Shown here piece by piece: positions 43,804 to 52,280 of a stretch of DNA of 64,000 bases; within the stretch, counting starts at the first letter, position 1, and every line of letters begins with the position of its first letter. Made by a program: the position numbers and the translations under genes. Source of the stretch: Brevibacterium iodinum ATCC 49514. GTDB taxonomy: Bacteria > Actinomycetota > Actinomycetes > Actinomycetales > Brevibacteriaceae. The notes under the pieces are model-generated. The model did not search any database, had not been told where the DNA came from, and worked only from the letters and a program-made list of their open reading frames with translations. Where the stretch lies: the NCBI RefSeq assembly GCF_900169265.1, contig NZ_FXYX01000006.1, forward strand, positions 82,855 through 146,854. Direction: 5' to 3'.

Positions 43804-44595
43804 TCAGAGGTGGATCGTGACGTCGGCCTGCTTGCGCAGCTTCTTCGCGAACTTCTGGGTTGCCTCCTGAGACTTCTGGCTCTTCACCTGCTCCTTGAGC
43901 TGAGGGCGCATCTCGTCGATCGGCGGCATCTCCTGCTGGCCCTGGCCGCCCTGCTGAGCCATCTGCTCCTGCTGGGACTTCGCCTGCTCGTAAGCCTGCC
44001 CGATCTCTTCACCGCTGACCTCGAACTCACCGTATTCGTCTTCGACGACGCCTTCGATCTTCAGCTGGTTCTTCAGCTCCGAGCGGACCTTCTTCTCATC
44101 CATGCCCTGGTCCTTCATGGCTTTGAGGAAGTCCTTCTCGCTCATCTGTCCCGACTTCGCGGATTCCTTGAGTCCTTTGTCGATGTCCTTGTCCGTCACC
44201 GAGATGTCGCGCTTGTCGGCTTCCTGGACGAGTACTTCGGTGCTCACGAGGTTCTCAGCGGTCTGCTTCTTCAGGCCCTTCTCATCGACCGGCTGGCCGG
44301 ACTGCTGAGCCTGCATCTGCATCTGCTGGTACTGGGTTTCGAAGAGGGGAACGAAGTCGTCCTTCGTGATCTTCTTGCCGTTGACCTCGGCGACGACCTT
44401 CGGAATGTCCTTCGTGTTCGGTTTGCCCTGCTGACCCTGTTGGTCTTGGGCGGAGTCGGCGCCGGGGGACTGCTCGGCCGCGGCCGAGGACTCCTTCGGC
44501 GATGCTTCGTCGCCCTGGCTTCCGCAGGCGGCCAACGCCACCACGGAGACGGACATGGCCAGGCCCAGCAGCCACCGGTTCGTTCGCACATTCAC
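43804..44595 (-). CDS. SurA-like foldase lipoprotein
   Basis: A 263-residue protein with a lipobox ALAAC (Cys at about residue 24) and a low-complexity spacer. The SurA N-terminal-type region follows: VVAEVNGKKITKDDFVPLFE, SGQPVDEKGLKKQTAENLV, then helical segments rich in Lys/Gln. It ends in a QQGGQGQQEMPPIDEMRPQL stretch with a terminal helix. No parvulin rotamase domain is visible, so it is a chaperone-like SurA_N protein on the outer face of the membrane rather than an active isomerase. Confidence 0.78.
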   Translation of the reverse strand: MNVRTNRWLLGLAMSVSVVALAACGSQGDEASPKESSAAAEQSPGADSAQDQQGQQGKPNTKDIPKVVAEVNGKKITKDDFVPLFETQYQQMQMQAQQSGQPVDEKGLKKQTAENLVSTEVLVQEADKRDISVTDKDIDKGLKESAKSGQMSEKDFLKAMKDQGMDEKKVRSELKNQLKIEGVVEDEYGEFEVSGEEIGQAYEQAKSQQEQMAQQGGQGQQEMPPIDEMRPQLKEQVKSQKSQEATQKFAKKLRKQADVTIHL

Positions 44596-44837
44596 TCCTG
44601 CTCATCGGTTTCAGCCTGCCAGGCTAACAGGGCCGACTCCCCGAAGAATGTGTGGAGTATGTGTGTCACTTGGCAAGGGCGATTGTGGTAGGCAGGATCG
44701 GCGGGTTTCGGTGTGCCATCTGTTCGTCTCGGATTCGTCGATCGGGCACTGACGGTCGACCGCCTCGGCGGGTACACTGCGGCTACCGGAAGAGCACGGA
44801 GCACGGTCCGTGCCATCCGCAGCGAAGGGAGTTGGCC

Positions 44838-45194
44838 ATGGAATCGACGTTTCGCGGAGTGTTCCTCACCTGCACAGACGCCGAGGCGACCGCCGCCTTC
44901 TATCGCGAGATCGCGGGGCTGCCGCTGACGACCGAGGGCGATGAGGAGTACTCCTACTTCGTCGTCGAGGCCGGGGGAGTGCAGGTGGCTCTGCATTCGG
45001 CGGAGGCGTTCGCCGACTATGCGTTCCCGCCGGTGACGGAGTCGAATCTCACGCACCTGTACTTCCGGATCCCGGATCAGGCGGAGTTCCTCGAACGGAT
45101 CAAGGACGCGGGCACTCCGCTCGTGGCGGTCGACGATGTCGTCGTCACGGTCGAGGACCCCGACGGCCGGAAAGTCATGTTCGGCACGGCGTGA
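44838..45194 (+). CDS. VOC (glyoxalase/bleomycin-resistance) family protein
   Basis: The ATG at 44838 (MESTFRGVFLTCTDAEATAA) follows AAGGGAG and gives 118 residues. Paired beta-alpha-beta modules are visible: FYREIAGLPLTTEGDEEYSY and the second half NLTHLYFRIPDQAEFLERI, ending VEDPDGRKVMFGTA. The putative metal ligands are in EAGGVQVALH and the terminal strand. Function is unspecified for this superfamily. Its end overlaps the end of the convergent epoxide hydrolase gene by 20 bases. Confidence 0.82.
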   Translation: MESTFRGVFLTCTDAEATAAFYREIAGLPLTTEGDEEYSYFVVEAGGVQVALHSAEAFADYAFPPVTESNLTHLYFRIPDQAEFLERIKDAGTPLVAVDDVVVTVEDPDGRKVMFGTA

Positions 45195-46386
45195 GGATTG
45201 CCGTCAGACCGGCCCTGAGGTCAGCGAGGAACTCGTGCGGTGCTTCGAGGGACGGGAAGTGTCCGCCTTTCGGGGCCGCCTGCCAGCGGACGATGCGCCG
45301 GTAGCGATGCTGTGACAATGCGCGCGGATACCTTTCGATATCGCAGGGGTACATCGTGATAGCCGTGGGAACGTCGACTCGCAGATCGGGGTCGAGGGAG
45401 TCGTGGCTTTCGAAGTAGATGCGCGCCGAGGAGGCACCGGTGCGCATCAGCCAGTACAGAGAGACGTTGTCGAGCAGTCGGTCCCGTGAGATCTTCTCGA
45501 AGGGGCTGTCGCGGGTGTCCGTCCATTCGGCGAACTTGTCGAGGATCCACGCCAGCTGCCCGACGGGTGAGTCGACGAGGGCGTAGCCGATGGTCTGCGG
45601 GCGCGTGGCCTGCTGGTGTGCATAGGCGGCGCGATGAGTCCAGAAGTCCTCGGCATCGAGGGCCCATGCCCGCTCGTCATCCATGAGATCCTCCAGGGAG
45701 GCTCCTGGGATTCCGGGTGCATAGGTGGTGTGGATTCCGATGAGGTGCTCGGGGAATCGTCCCCCGAGGATGGTGGTGATCACCCCGCCCCAGTCGCCGC
45801 CGAAGGCCGCGAAGCGGTCGTAGCCGAGCCTGCGCATGAGCGTCACCCACGCCTCGGCGATTCGGTCAGTGGACCAGCCGGTGGCGCTCGGTCTGTCGCT
45901 GAAGCCGAAACCGGGCAGCGAGGGAACCACGCAGTGGAACGCCGGTACATCGGGATCGGTCGGCTCGGCCAGCTCGTCGACGATGTCGACGTATTCGGCG
46001 ATGCTGCCGGGCCATCCGTGGGTGAGGACCAGCGGGGTCGCGTTCGGTCTCGAGGAGGTGCGGTGCAGGAAATGGATTCCCAGACCGTCGATCTCGGTAC
46101 GGAACTGGCCGATTTCATTGAGCCGATTCTCAAAGGTTCGCCAGGAATAGTCGGTTCGCCAGTAGTCCACGAGGTCGATGAGATCGGTGAGAGGGACGCC
46201 CTGATCCCATCGCCGAGGATCGGGTGACGGGCGGAAGACAGTCTCGGTTTCCGGCAGGCGGGCAGAGGCCAGTCGAGCCCGCAGGTCGTCGATTTCGGAC
46301 TCCGGGATGTGCACGTCGAACTTCTGCACAGATTCCGGCGTCAGGTCGCTGTCGATCGGAGTAGTGGTGCGGGTGGGCTCGGACAT
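45175..46386 (-). CDS. Epoxide hydrolase (alpha/beta hydrolase)
   Basis: The ATG at 46386 with GGGAG upstream gives 403 residues. An N-terminal epoxide-hydrolase domain (DLRARLASARLPETETVFRP) is followed by the alpha/beta core with oxyanion motif LTHGWPGSIAEY. The nucleophile elbow lies in AAFGGDWGGVITTILG (Asp in GGDWG). The ending GGHFPSLEAPHEFLADLR contains the catalytic His. This order matches microsomal-type bacterial epoxide hydrolases; the substrate is unknown. Confidence 0.88.
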   Translation of the reverse strand: MSEPTRTTTPIDSDLTPESVQKFDVHIPESEIDDLRARLASARLPETETVFRPSPDPRRWDQGVPLTDLIDLVDYWRTDYSWRTFENRLNEIGQFRTEIDGLGIHFLHRTSSRPNATPLVLTHGWPGSIAEYVDIVDELAEPTDPDVPAFHCVVPSLPGFGFSDRPSATGWSTDRIAEAWVTLMRRLGYDRFAAFGGDWGGVITTILGGRFPEHLIGIHTTYAPGIPGASLEDLMDDERAWALDAEDFWTHRAAYAHQQATRPQTIGYALVDSPVGQLAWILDKFAEWTDTRDSPFEKISRDRLLDNVSLYWLMRTGASSARIYFESHDSLDPDLRVDVPTAITMYPCDIERYPRALSQHRYRRIVRWQAAPKGGHFPSLEAPHEFLADLRAGLTAILTPCRT

Positions 46387-46436
46387 CAGGGGTTTCTCCC
46401 AGGTCGGGGTCGGGGGCTGCGCGTGGGCGGGCTCGG

Positions 46437-47219
46437 TCAGCTGGCGGTGTGGATGCGCACGCCGTGCTCGTTGGGGCAGAGGTGGGGTTCGAGTTCCCAT
46501 TCGGGCGTGTAGTCGCCGGTGAACTGCGGGCGAAACGGGATGGTCGGTGCAGTGAAGAGCTCGTCGAGGCGTTCGATGAGGCGGGCACGGGTCGGCGTGA
46601 TGTCGTCGATGTGGTCGGCACTGGGAACGGCGAACGGTTCGAGGACGCTCATGCCGGTGTAGGCGAAGGTTCCGTGGAGGAGGCCGAAGAGGAGTTCATT
46701 GAGCTCACCGGACTTGCCGCGCGGCCCGATTGCCAGCGGGCGGTCGCCGAGGGTGGTGATGACAAGGGCGCGTTTGCCGGCGAAGGGACCTTGCTCGAAG
46801 CGGAGTCGTCGCCCTGTGGTTTCATCGGTGCCGAACGCGAATCCGCTGACGAAGACTCGGTCGAACCAGCCTTTGAGGATCGCCGGCATCCCGTACCACC
46901 ACAATGGGAACTGAACGACGAGCGCGTCGGCCCTTCGCAGCTTCTCCTGCTCGAGAATGATCGCGTCAGGCTGAGTGCCGGCGAGGTGCGCAGTGCGGGT
47001 GTCGGCACTGATGCGGAACCGATCCGAGACATGTGTGCCGGCATCGTGCGGGCGCACCACCGGGTCCCACTCCATCGCGTAGAGGTCGGATTCGAGGACA
47101 TTGTGGCCGAGTGTGCGCAGATGCTCGATGCCGAACGTGCGCAGACTGCCGTTGAGAGAACGAGGTTCGGGGTGGGCGCTCAGCCAGAGGACGGTGGACT
47201 CGGTGGCGTTGTCTTCCAT
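46437..47219 (-). CDS. NAD(P)H oxidoreductase (flavodoxin-like quinone reductase)
   Basis: From the ATG at 47219 the protein has 260 residues; GGAGG lies only one base before this codon, so an upstream start (MSVLDARTLS) is possible, although it would overlap the regulator's operator. The flavodoxin-like fold shows LWLSAHPEPRSLNGSLRTFG, VVQFPLWWYGMPAILKGWFD and DRVFVSGFAFG, the FMN/FAD-binding parts of the NQO/YwrO family. It is divergent from an HxlR regulator, a frequent pairing for electrophile or quinone stress. Confidence 0.85.
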   Translation of the reverse strand: MEDNATESTVLWLSAHPEPRSLNGSLRTFGIEHLRTLGHNVLESDLYAMEWDPVVRPHDAGTHVSDRFRISADTRTAHLAGTQPDAIILEQEKLRRADALVVQFPLWWYGMPAILKGWFDRVFVSGFAFGTDETTGRRLRFEQGPFAGKRALVITTLGDRPLAIGPRGKSGELNELLFGLLHGTFAYTGMSVLEPFAVPSADHIDDITPTRARLIERLDELFTAPTIPFRPQFTGDYTPEWELEPHLCPNEHGVRIHTAS

Positions 47220-47240
47220 GCCTCCATCGTGGATGCTTAG

Positions 47241-47272
47241 AGTACGAGCGTCTAGTACGGACATTTCTGTCC
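47241..47272. promoter_or_regulatory. Probable HxlR operator region
   Basis: Two direct AGTACG copies (47241-47246, 47254-47259) precede a palindrome GGACA-TTTC-TGTCC (47259-47272). The cluster lies between the divergent oxidoreductase and hxlR starts. HxlR proteins bind such sites and often respond to thiol or aldehyde stress. Confidence 0.4.
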
Positions 47273-47286
47273 CCATGGAGGTGTTT

Positions 47287-47622
47287 ATGCGGTTGCCGGT
47301 CCGACGCGCGATGGAGGTGTGCCCGGTCGAGGTTGCGGTCTCGGCAGTCGGTGGCACCTGGAAACTCACGGTCATCAAGCATCTGCTTGAGGGACCCCGG
47401 AGGTTCAACGAGCTCGGCAGGCTGGTGCCACTGGCGAACACAAAAACTCTCACCAGGCAGCTGCGCGAACTCGAAGACGATGGTTTGGTGCTGCGAACCG
47501 TCTATCCGGAAGTGCCGCCGCGGGTCGAATACTCACTGACCGATCTGGGCCGCAGCCTGCAGCCGATCGTTGAGGCGATGAACGCCTGGGGCAAGGATTT
47601 CGAGCGTACTCACGCGGACTGA
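47287..47622 (+). CDS. HxlR family transcriptional regulator
   Basis: The ATG at 47287 follows GGAGG by five bases and gives 111 residues. The winged helix is typical: CPVEVAVSAVGGTWKLTVIK at the start (conserved N-terminal Cys and WK motif), then RRFNELGRLVPLANTKTLTR and VPPRVEYSLTDLGRSLQP. The Cys near residue 11 could serve as a redox sensor. It probably controls the divergent oxidoreductase. Confidence 0.9.
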   Translation: MRLPVRRAMEVCPVEVAVSAVGGTWKLTVIKHLLEGPRRFNELGRLVPLANTKTLTRQLRELEDDGLVLRTVYPEVPPRVEYSLTDLGRSLQPIVEAMNAWGKDFERTHAD

Positions 47623-47679
47623 TAACAGGGACTGACGCCTTCCGCAGATCCTGACGTTCAGTCCTGCCGGATGAAAGTC

Positions 47680-48237
47680 TCAGGCGCTCGGTTCGTACGC
47701 CGAGTAGGTGATGCCGCTCGGGAAGGCCTTCGAGTCGATGAGCTTGAGGCGAGGCGGCCTGGCCGAGTGGGCTCCGTCGTGGAAGAACCCGCGTCCGCGG
47801 CCCTGCCATACCGGATAGGTGAACATCCGGTACTCATCGACGAGACCCTCAGCGATGAGTTCGTGGGCCAGGGTGATGCTGCCGGTGACGATGACGTCAC
47901 GGCCGGGTTCTTCGCGCATGGCGGCGACGGCGCCGATCGGGTTTTCGCTGATGATCTGCGTGTTCTGCCATCCCGGCTCGGTCAGGGTCGATGACACGAC
48001 GCGTTTGTCGACCTGATTCAGATGGTCCGCGACGCCGGTGGTGTCATCGGTGACGAGGGGCCAGTATCCGCGGAAGTCCTCGAAGGTCTGCCGACCGAGC
48101 AGCAGCACGTCCTCGTTCGCGGACTGCCGCATGAGTTCGGCCGAGAGCTCTTCGTCCTGAGCCTGCGGATCGAACCATTCGTCGAGCATCTCGACACGAC
48201 CGTCGAGAGTGATGTTCTGAGTGATGATGATGCGCAC
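47680..48237 (-). CDS. Dihydrofolate-reductase-fold protein (RibD C-terminal type)
   Basis: The GTG at 48237, seven bases after GAGGAG, gives 185 residues. Family segments: RIIITQNITLDGRVEMLDEW, VLLLGRQTFEDFRGYWP and VIVTGSITLAHELIAEGLVD, the NADPH-binding part. Such YyaP/DfrA-like proteins are common in actinobacteria, but their substrate is usually unknown. It is divergent from the thiolase operon across a 260-bp gap. Confidence 0.85.
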   Translation of the reverse strand: MRIIITQNITLDGRVEMLDEWFDPQAQDEELSAELMRQSANEDVLLLGRQTFEDFRGYWPLVTDDTTGVADHLNQVDKRVVSSTLTEPGWQNTQIISENPIGAVAAMREEPGRDVIVTGSITLAHELIAEGLVDEYRMFTYPVWQGRGRGFFHDGAHSARPPRLKLIDSKAFPSGITYSAYEPSA

Positions 48238-48295
48238 TGTCGGTCTCCTCATTGAGTGACGTGGGAGCTTTCTACGGTACGCATCTCGACGCCGA

Positions 48296-48328
48296 AGGTC
48301 CATGCTTCCTTGCCTGAAGCATGGACCT
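48296..48328. repeat. Perfect hairpin in a divergent intergenic region
   Basis: AGGTCCATGCTT (48296-48307) and its complement AAGCATGGACCT (48317-48328) flank a 9-nt loop. Neither neighbouring gene transcribes into it from its 3' end. It could be a leader attenuator, operator or remnant terminator. TTGACC at 48420-48425 further on may be the -35 of the thiolase operon, but I see no good -10. Confidence 0.5.
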
Positions 48329-48497
48329 CTGATGGTGGGGTTTCGGAGCCGGCCCGCCTCGGTGGTGGGGGTTGGCACTGAAGCACTGCCGACACCAATG
48401 TTCCATATGGTGGATTTTCTTTGACCAACTGATGGGACCGGGAAAGTATGTGAGGGCAGTGCTCGTTCCGCAGAGCCCGGTACCCGAAGGAGTGTCC

Positions 48498-49661
48498 ATG
48501 TCCTCACCTGCGATCATCGGTTGGTCCCACGGAAAGTTCGGCCGATCCGAATCACCGCTGCCCCAGATGATGGCCGACGTCGCCCGCGACGCCATCGCCG
48601 AGGCGGGACTGGAACCGGCCGACATCGACGTCATCCACGTCGGCGTCTTCAACAACGGACTCTCCCGCCAAGGCTTCGAAGCCGCACTGCCGGGCACAGT
48701 GTTCCCCGAACTCGCCCGCACACCGGCCCACCGGCACGAGAACGCCTGCGCCACCGGATCCGCCGCGATCTTCGCCGCCCACGACTCCATCGCCGCCGGG
48801 CGCCACAAGACGGCCCTGGTCATCGGCGCCGAACGCATGACTCAGGCCTCTGGCCACGACGTCAATGAGGTCCTGCTCAGTGCCAGCTATCGGGAAGAGG
48901 AAGAGCACTTTAAGTCCTTCGCCGGAGTCTTCGGCGAGATCGCCCGCCAGTACTTCGACCGGTACGGCGACCACTCGGAGACCCTCGCGAAGATCGCCGC
49001 GAAGAACCACGCCAACGGCGCCCAGAACCCGCTGGCACACATGCAGAAGGACCTCGGCTTCGACTTCTGCAACACCGTGAGCGAGAAGAACCCGTACGTC
49101 GCCGAACCCCTGCGCCGCACGGACTGCTCGATGGTCTCCGACGGAGCCGTGGCGCTCGTCATGGCCGCTGAGGATGTCGCCGCCTCCGCACCGCTGGCCG
49201 TGTCCTGGCGAGGCATGGGCAACGCCAACGACGTCCTGCCGCTGTCCCAGCGCGACCCGCTCGAGATGGCCGGAGCCCGTGCCGCGATGGACCAGGCACT
49301 CAACGCCGCCGGCATCGGCATCGACGAGCTCGACTTCCTCGAGACACACGACTGCTTCACGATCGCCGAACTCCTCGAATACGAAGCCTTCGGACTCGCG
49401 GCCCCCGGCCAGGGACACACCCTGCTCGACGACGGCGTTACCGAGGTCGGCGGTCGCCTGCCCGTCAACCCCTCCGGCGGGCTCAAGGCCAAAGGCCACC
49501 CTATCGGCGCCACAGGTGTGTCCATGCACGCACTCGCCGCAGCGCAGCTGACCGGACGCTCACCTGGCATCCAGATCGAGGCCCCGGAACTCGCCGGAGT
49601 CTTCAATATGGGCGGTGCCGCGGTGTCGAACTTCGCCTCCGTCCTCGAGCGCGTCCGCTGA
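48498..49661 (+). CDS. SCP2-type thiolase / acetyl-CoA acetyltransferase
   Basis: The ATG at 48498 follows GAAGGAG and gives 387 residues. ENACATGSAAIFAAHDSIAA contains the acylating Cys, DFLETHDCFTIAELLEYEAF is a typical SCPx segment, and LKAKGHPIGATGVSMHALAA has the catalytic His with no second Cys, as in SCP2-type thiolases. Its stop shares a base with the next ATG. With the ligase and SDRs it suggests beta-oxidation-like breakdown of an imported acid. Confidence 0.85.
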   Translation: MSSPAIIGWSHGKFGRSESPLPQMMADVARDAIAEAGLEPADIDVIHVGVFNNGLSRQGFEAALPGTVFPELARTPAHRHENACATGSAAIFAAHDSIAAGRHKTALVIGAERMTQASGHDVNEVLLSASYREEEEHFKSFAGVFGEIARQYFDRYGDHSETLAKIAAKNHANGAQNPLAHMQKDLGFDFCNTVSEKNPYVAEPLRRTDCSMVSDGAVALVMAAEDVAASAPLAVSWRGMGNANDVLPLSQRDPLEMAGARAAMDQALNAAGIGIDELDFLETHDCFTIAELLEYEAFGLAAPGQGHTLLDDGVTEVGGRLPVNPSGGLKAKGHPIGATGVSMHALAAAQLTGRSPGIQIEAPELAGVFNMGGAAVSNFASVLERVR

Positions 49662-51283
49662 TGCGCGCCATCTCCCAGACGTCCCCGGCGAAGGACTTCA
49701 CTCCCACACCTCGGCGCGGGGTCAACGTCTCCCACTTCCTCACCCAGACCGCCCGCCGGATCCCTGACCGCCTCGCCGTCGTCGACGACGATCACGGGCA
49801 GCGCTGGACCTGGGCCGAACTCGACGCCCGCGCCGAAGCACTCGCCGCCGCCCTCCAAGCCGGCGGCGTGGACCGCCGTGACACCGTCCTCCTCGTGTCG
49901 GCCAACCACGCCGAGGTGATCCAGTCCTTCTGGGGAATCCTCCGCTCCGGTGGCGTCATCGCCCCACCGAACGCGGCACTGTCGACCGAGGAACTGCTTG
50001 GCATCAGTGCCGAAGTCGCCCCCGCCGCCGTCATCACCGATCGTGCCCACGCTGACTTCGTCACCGCTTTGCAAGCGGAAGGGTTCACCGGCCCCGTCTT
50101 CTGGATAGGGGAACTGCCCACCGCCCAGGCAGGCGCCGCACCCGCCGAAGCCGTCGACTCGACGGTCGACGAAGACGACCCCTGCTGGTACTTCTTCACT
50201 TCCGGATCCACCGGCCGACCGAAAGCTGCGACGTTTACGCACCGCCACCTCGGCGCGGTGCTCATGAACCATCGCTGTGACCTCTTCCCCAACGAGGACG
50301 AGACCGGAGCGTCCCTTGTGCTCGCGCCGCTGTCGCACGGAGCGGGCATCCACATGCTCGGTCAGGTCTTCGGCGGCACTCCGTCGATCATCCACCCGGG
50401 TGGGAAGCCCAGCGTGGAATCCCTGTGGCCGGCCATCGACGCCTACGGCATCACGAACGCCTTCACCGTTCCGACCATCCTCAACCGCATCGCCGCCGGC
50501 TACCCGAGCGGCCGCGGCCCCGAGGACCACACCCTGGAGCGCGTCATCTACGCAGGAGCCCCGATGCTTGCGACCGACCAGGCTCGGGCACTCGAACGGC
50601 TCGGACCCTGCCTCGTCCAGTACTTCGGGCTCGCCGAGGTGACCGGAGCGATCACGATCCTCCGCCCCGAGGACCACGGAGCCATCCCCGTCGACGACGC
50701 CGGAATCGGCACCTGCGGCCGCGCCCGCACCGGAGTCGAGATCATCATCGTCGACGAGGTCGGCACGCAGCTGGCCGCAGGTGAACAGGGCGAAGTCTGC
50801 GTGGCCGGACCGACCGTGTGCGCCGGTTACCTCGGCCGTCCCGATGCGAACGCCGAATCCTTCGCCGGCGGTCTCTTCCACACCGGCGACGTCGGCTACC
50901 TCGACGAACGCGGCTACCTGTTCCTCACCGGCCGGAAGTCCGATATGTACATCTCCGACGGATCGAACGTCTATCCGCGCGAGATCGAAGAGCTTCTCCT
51001 CACCGACACCGAGGTGGCCCAGGCCGTTGTCGTGGGCGTGCCGGATGAGAAGTGGGGTGAGATCGGCGTGGCCGTCATCGAACGTGCAGAGTCGCCGGCC
51101 GGTGCGAACAGTGTCGCCGACCTGACCGAGCGGCTGACCGCGCTGTGCAAGTCCGGGTTGGCGAAGTACAAGGTGCCCAAGGAGATCCACTTCGTCGACA
51201 CGATGCCGGTCACTGCGTACGGCAAACTCGCCCGCAAGGAACTCAAAGCGGAATACTCCCAAGGACGGGGCAGTGCACGATGA
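49661..51283 (+). CDS. Acyl-CoA synthetase (AMP-forming)
   Basis: A 540-residue adenylate-forming enzyme. Motifs: FFTSGSTGRPKAATFTHRH (phosphate loop), VQYFGLAEVTGAITIL, LFHTGDVGYLDERGYLFLTG, RKSDMYISDGSNVYPREIEE (hinge), and the C-terminal lysine in TAYGKLARKELK. It activates a carboxylic acid to its CoA thioester; the substrate is not predictable. It is translationally coupled to the genes on both sides (TGATG and ATGA overlaps). Confidence 0.9.
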   Translation: MRAISQTSPAKDFTPTPRRGVNVSHFLTQTARRIPDRLAVVDDDHGQRWTWAELDARAEALAAALQAGGVDRRDTVLLVSANHAEVIQSFWGILRSGGVIAPPNAALSTEELLGISAEVAPAAVITDRAHADFVTALQAEGFTGPVFWIGELPTAQAGAAPAEAVDSTVDEDDPCWYFFTSGSTGRPKAATFTHRHLGAVLMNHRCDLFPNEDETGASLVLAPLSHGAGIHMLGQVFGGTPSIIHPGGKPSVESLWPAIDAYGITNAFTVPTILNRIAAGYPSGRGPEDHTLERVIYAGAPMLATDQARALERLGPCLVQYFGLAEVTGAITILRPEDHGAIPVDDAGIGTCGRARTGVEIIIVDEVGTQLAAGEQGEVCVAGPTVCAGYLGRPDANAESFAGGLFHTGDVGYLDERGYLFLTGRKSDMYISDGSNVYPREIEELLLTDTEVAQAVVVGVPDEKWGEIGVAVIERAESPAGANSVADLTERLTALCKSGLAKYKVPKEIHFVDTMPVTAYGKLARKELKAEYSQGRGSAR

Positions 51284-52185
51284 GCAAACCAAAACAGGAA
51301 GTCGTGTCAGTGCCGACGGGTAGGTTGGTCGGCACGACGATCATGGCGATCGGCTGCGGTACCCCGGACGGGGAGGTGAACAACGGTTTCGCTGCAGCGA
51401 CCGCGTTCCTTCGTGAGGGTGCGAAGGTCTGCCTCGTCGACCGTGACCCGAACGCTCTCGAGCAGGCGACACGAGTCCTCGCCGAGGCGGCCGCCCAGGC
51501 GGGCGCGAATGGTGCGGTCACGGCTGGGCGGGGCCGCCTCGGCGGAGTTGATCTCGACGCTCAGCTGACCACGGTTGTCGCCGATGTCGGGGACGAGGAC
51601 TCGCTGGCGGCGGCCTTCGCTCACTGCGCCGACCGCCTCGGCGGTCCGACCGTGCTCCACTACAACGTCGGCATCGTCGTCAACGGGGGAGTCGACGAAC
51701 TCGAGACCGACGGGTTCCGTCGTGCCCTCGACATCAACCTCACCGGGGCGTTCTCCGCGATCAAACACGCCCTGCCGCATATGCGCGCAGCCGGGCACGG
51801 GTCGATCATCTCGGTGTCCTCGGTCGGCGGCATGCGCTATATGGGGTACGACTACCCGGCGTATGCGGCATCGAAGGCCGGTCTCATCGAACTGACGAAG
51901 GTCGTCGGCGCGCAGTACGCCTCCGAGGGCATCCGCGCGAACTCGATCGCACCCGGCCTCATCGAGACACCGCTCATCCACCGCTCGATCAGCGGCCACT
52001 ACGACTCGGTCGAGGATATGCTCGCGGCCCGTCACGCCCAATCCCCGACCGGGAAGATGGGCCGACCCGAGGATGTCGCGGACCTCGCAGTGTTCCTCGC
52101 ATCTAACGAATCGGCGTACATCAACTCCACGCTCATCCCCGTCGATGGAGGACTGACCCACTACGCAGGGATGCCGAAACGATGA
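51280..52185 (+). CDS. Short-chain dehydrogenase/reductase with atypical cofactor motif
   Basis: A 301-residue SDR beginning in the ligase stop (ATGA). The catalytic part is normal: SIISVSSVGGMRYMGYDYPA, then YAASKAGLIELTKVVG (YxxxK), PGLIETPLI and a C-terminal STLIPVDGG. The cofactor loop, usually TGxxxGIG, is replaced by GCGTPDGEVNNGFAAATAFL, with the acidic VCLVDRD that favours NAD. About 15 extra residues lie around position 80. It probably oxidises a hydroxyacyl-CoA intermediate or the imported alcohol. Confidence 0.85.
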   Translation: MSKPKQEVVSVPTGRLVGTTIMAIGCGTPDGEVNNGFAAATAFLREGAKVCLVDRDPNALEQATRVLAEAAAQAGANGAVTAGRGRLGGVDLDAQLTTVVADVGDEDSLAAAFAHCADRLGGPTVLHYNVGIVVNGGVDELETDGFRRALDINLTGAFSAIKHALPHMRAAGHGSIISVSSVGGMRYMGYDYPAYAASKAGLIELTKVVGAQYASEGIRANSIAPGLIETPLIHRSISGHYDSVEDMLAARHAQSPTGKMGRPEDVADLAVFLASNESAYINSTLIPVDGGLTHYAGMPKR

Positions 52186-52280
52186 CGTCGCGGTTCGCGC
52201 GGACAGCGGCGGCCGCCTCGGCGAGGGCTTGACCCACCGCACTCAACGACAGTGAAATAACGGAAACAAAGGAGGCAACG

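Noticed and set aside
48887..51292. 801-codon minus-strand frame opposite the thiolase and ligase genes
   Set aside because: It is antisense to two clear enzymes; its Asp/Glu/Val/Gly-rich composition is the usual shadow of GC-rich codons.
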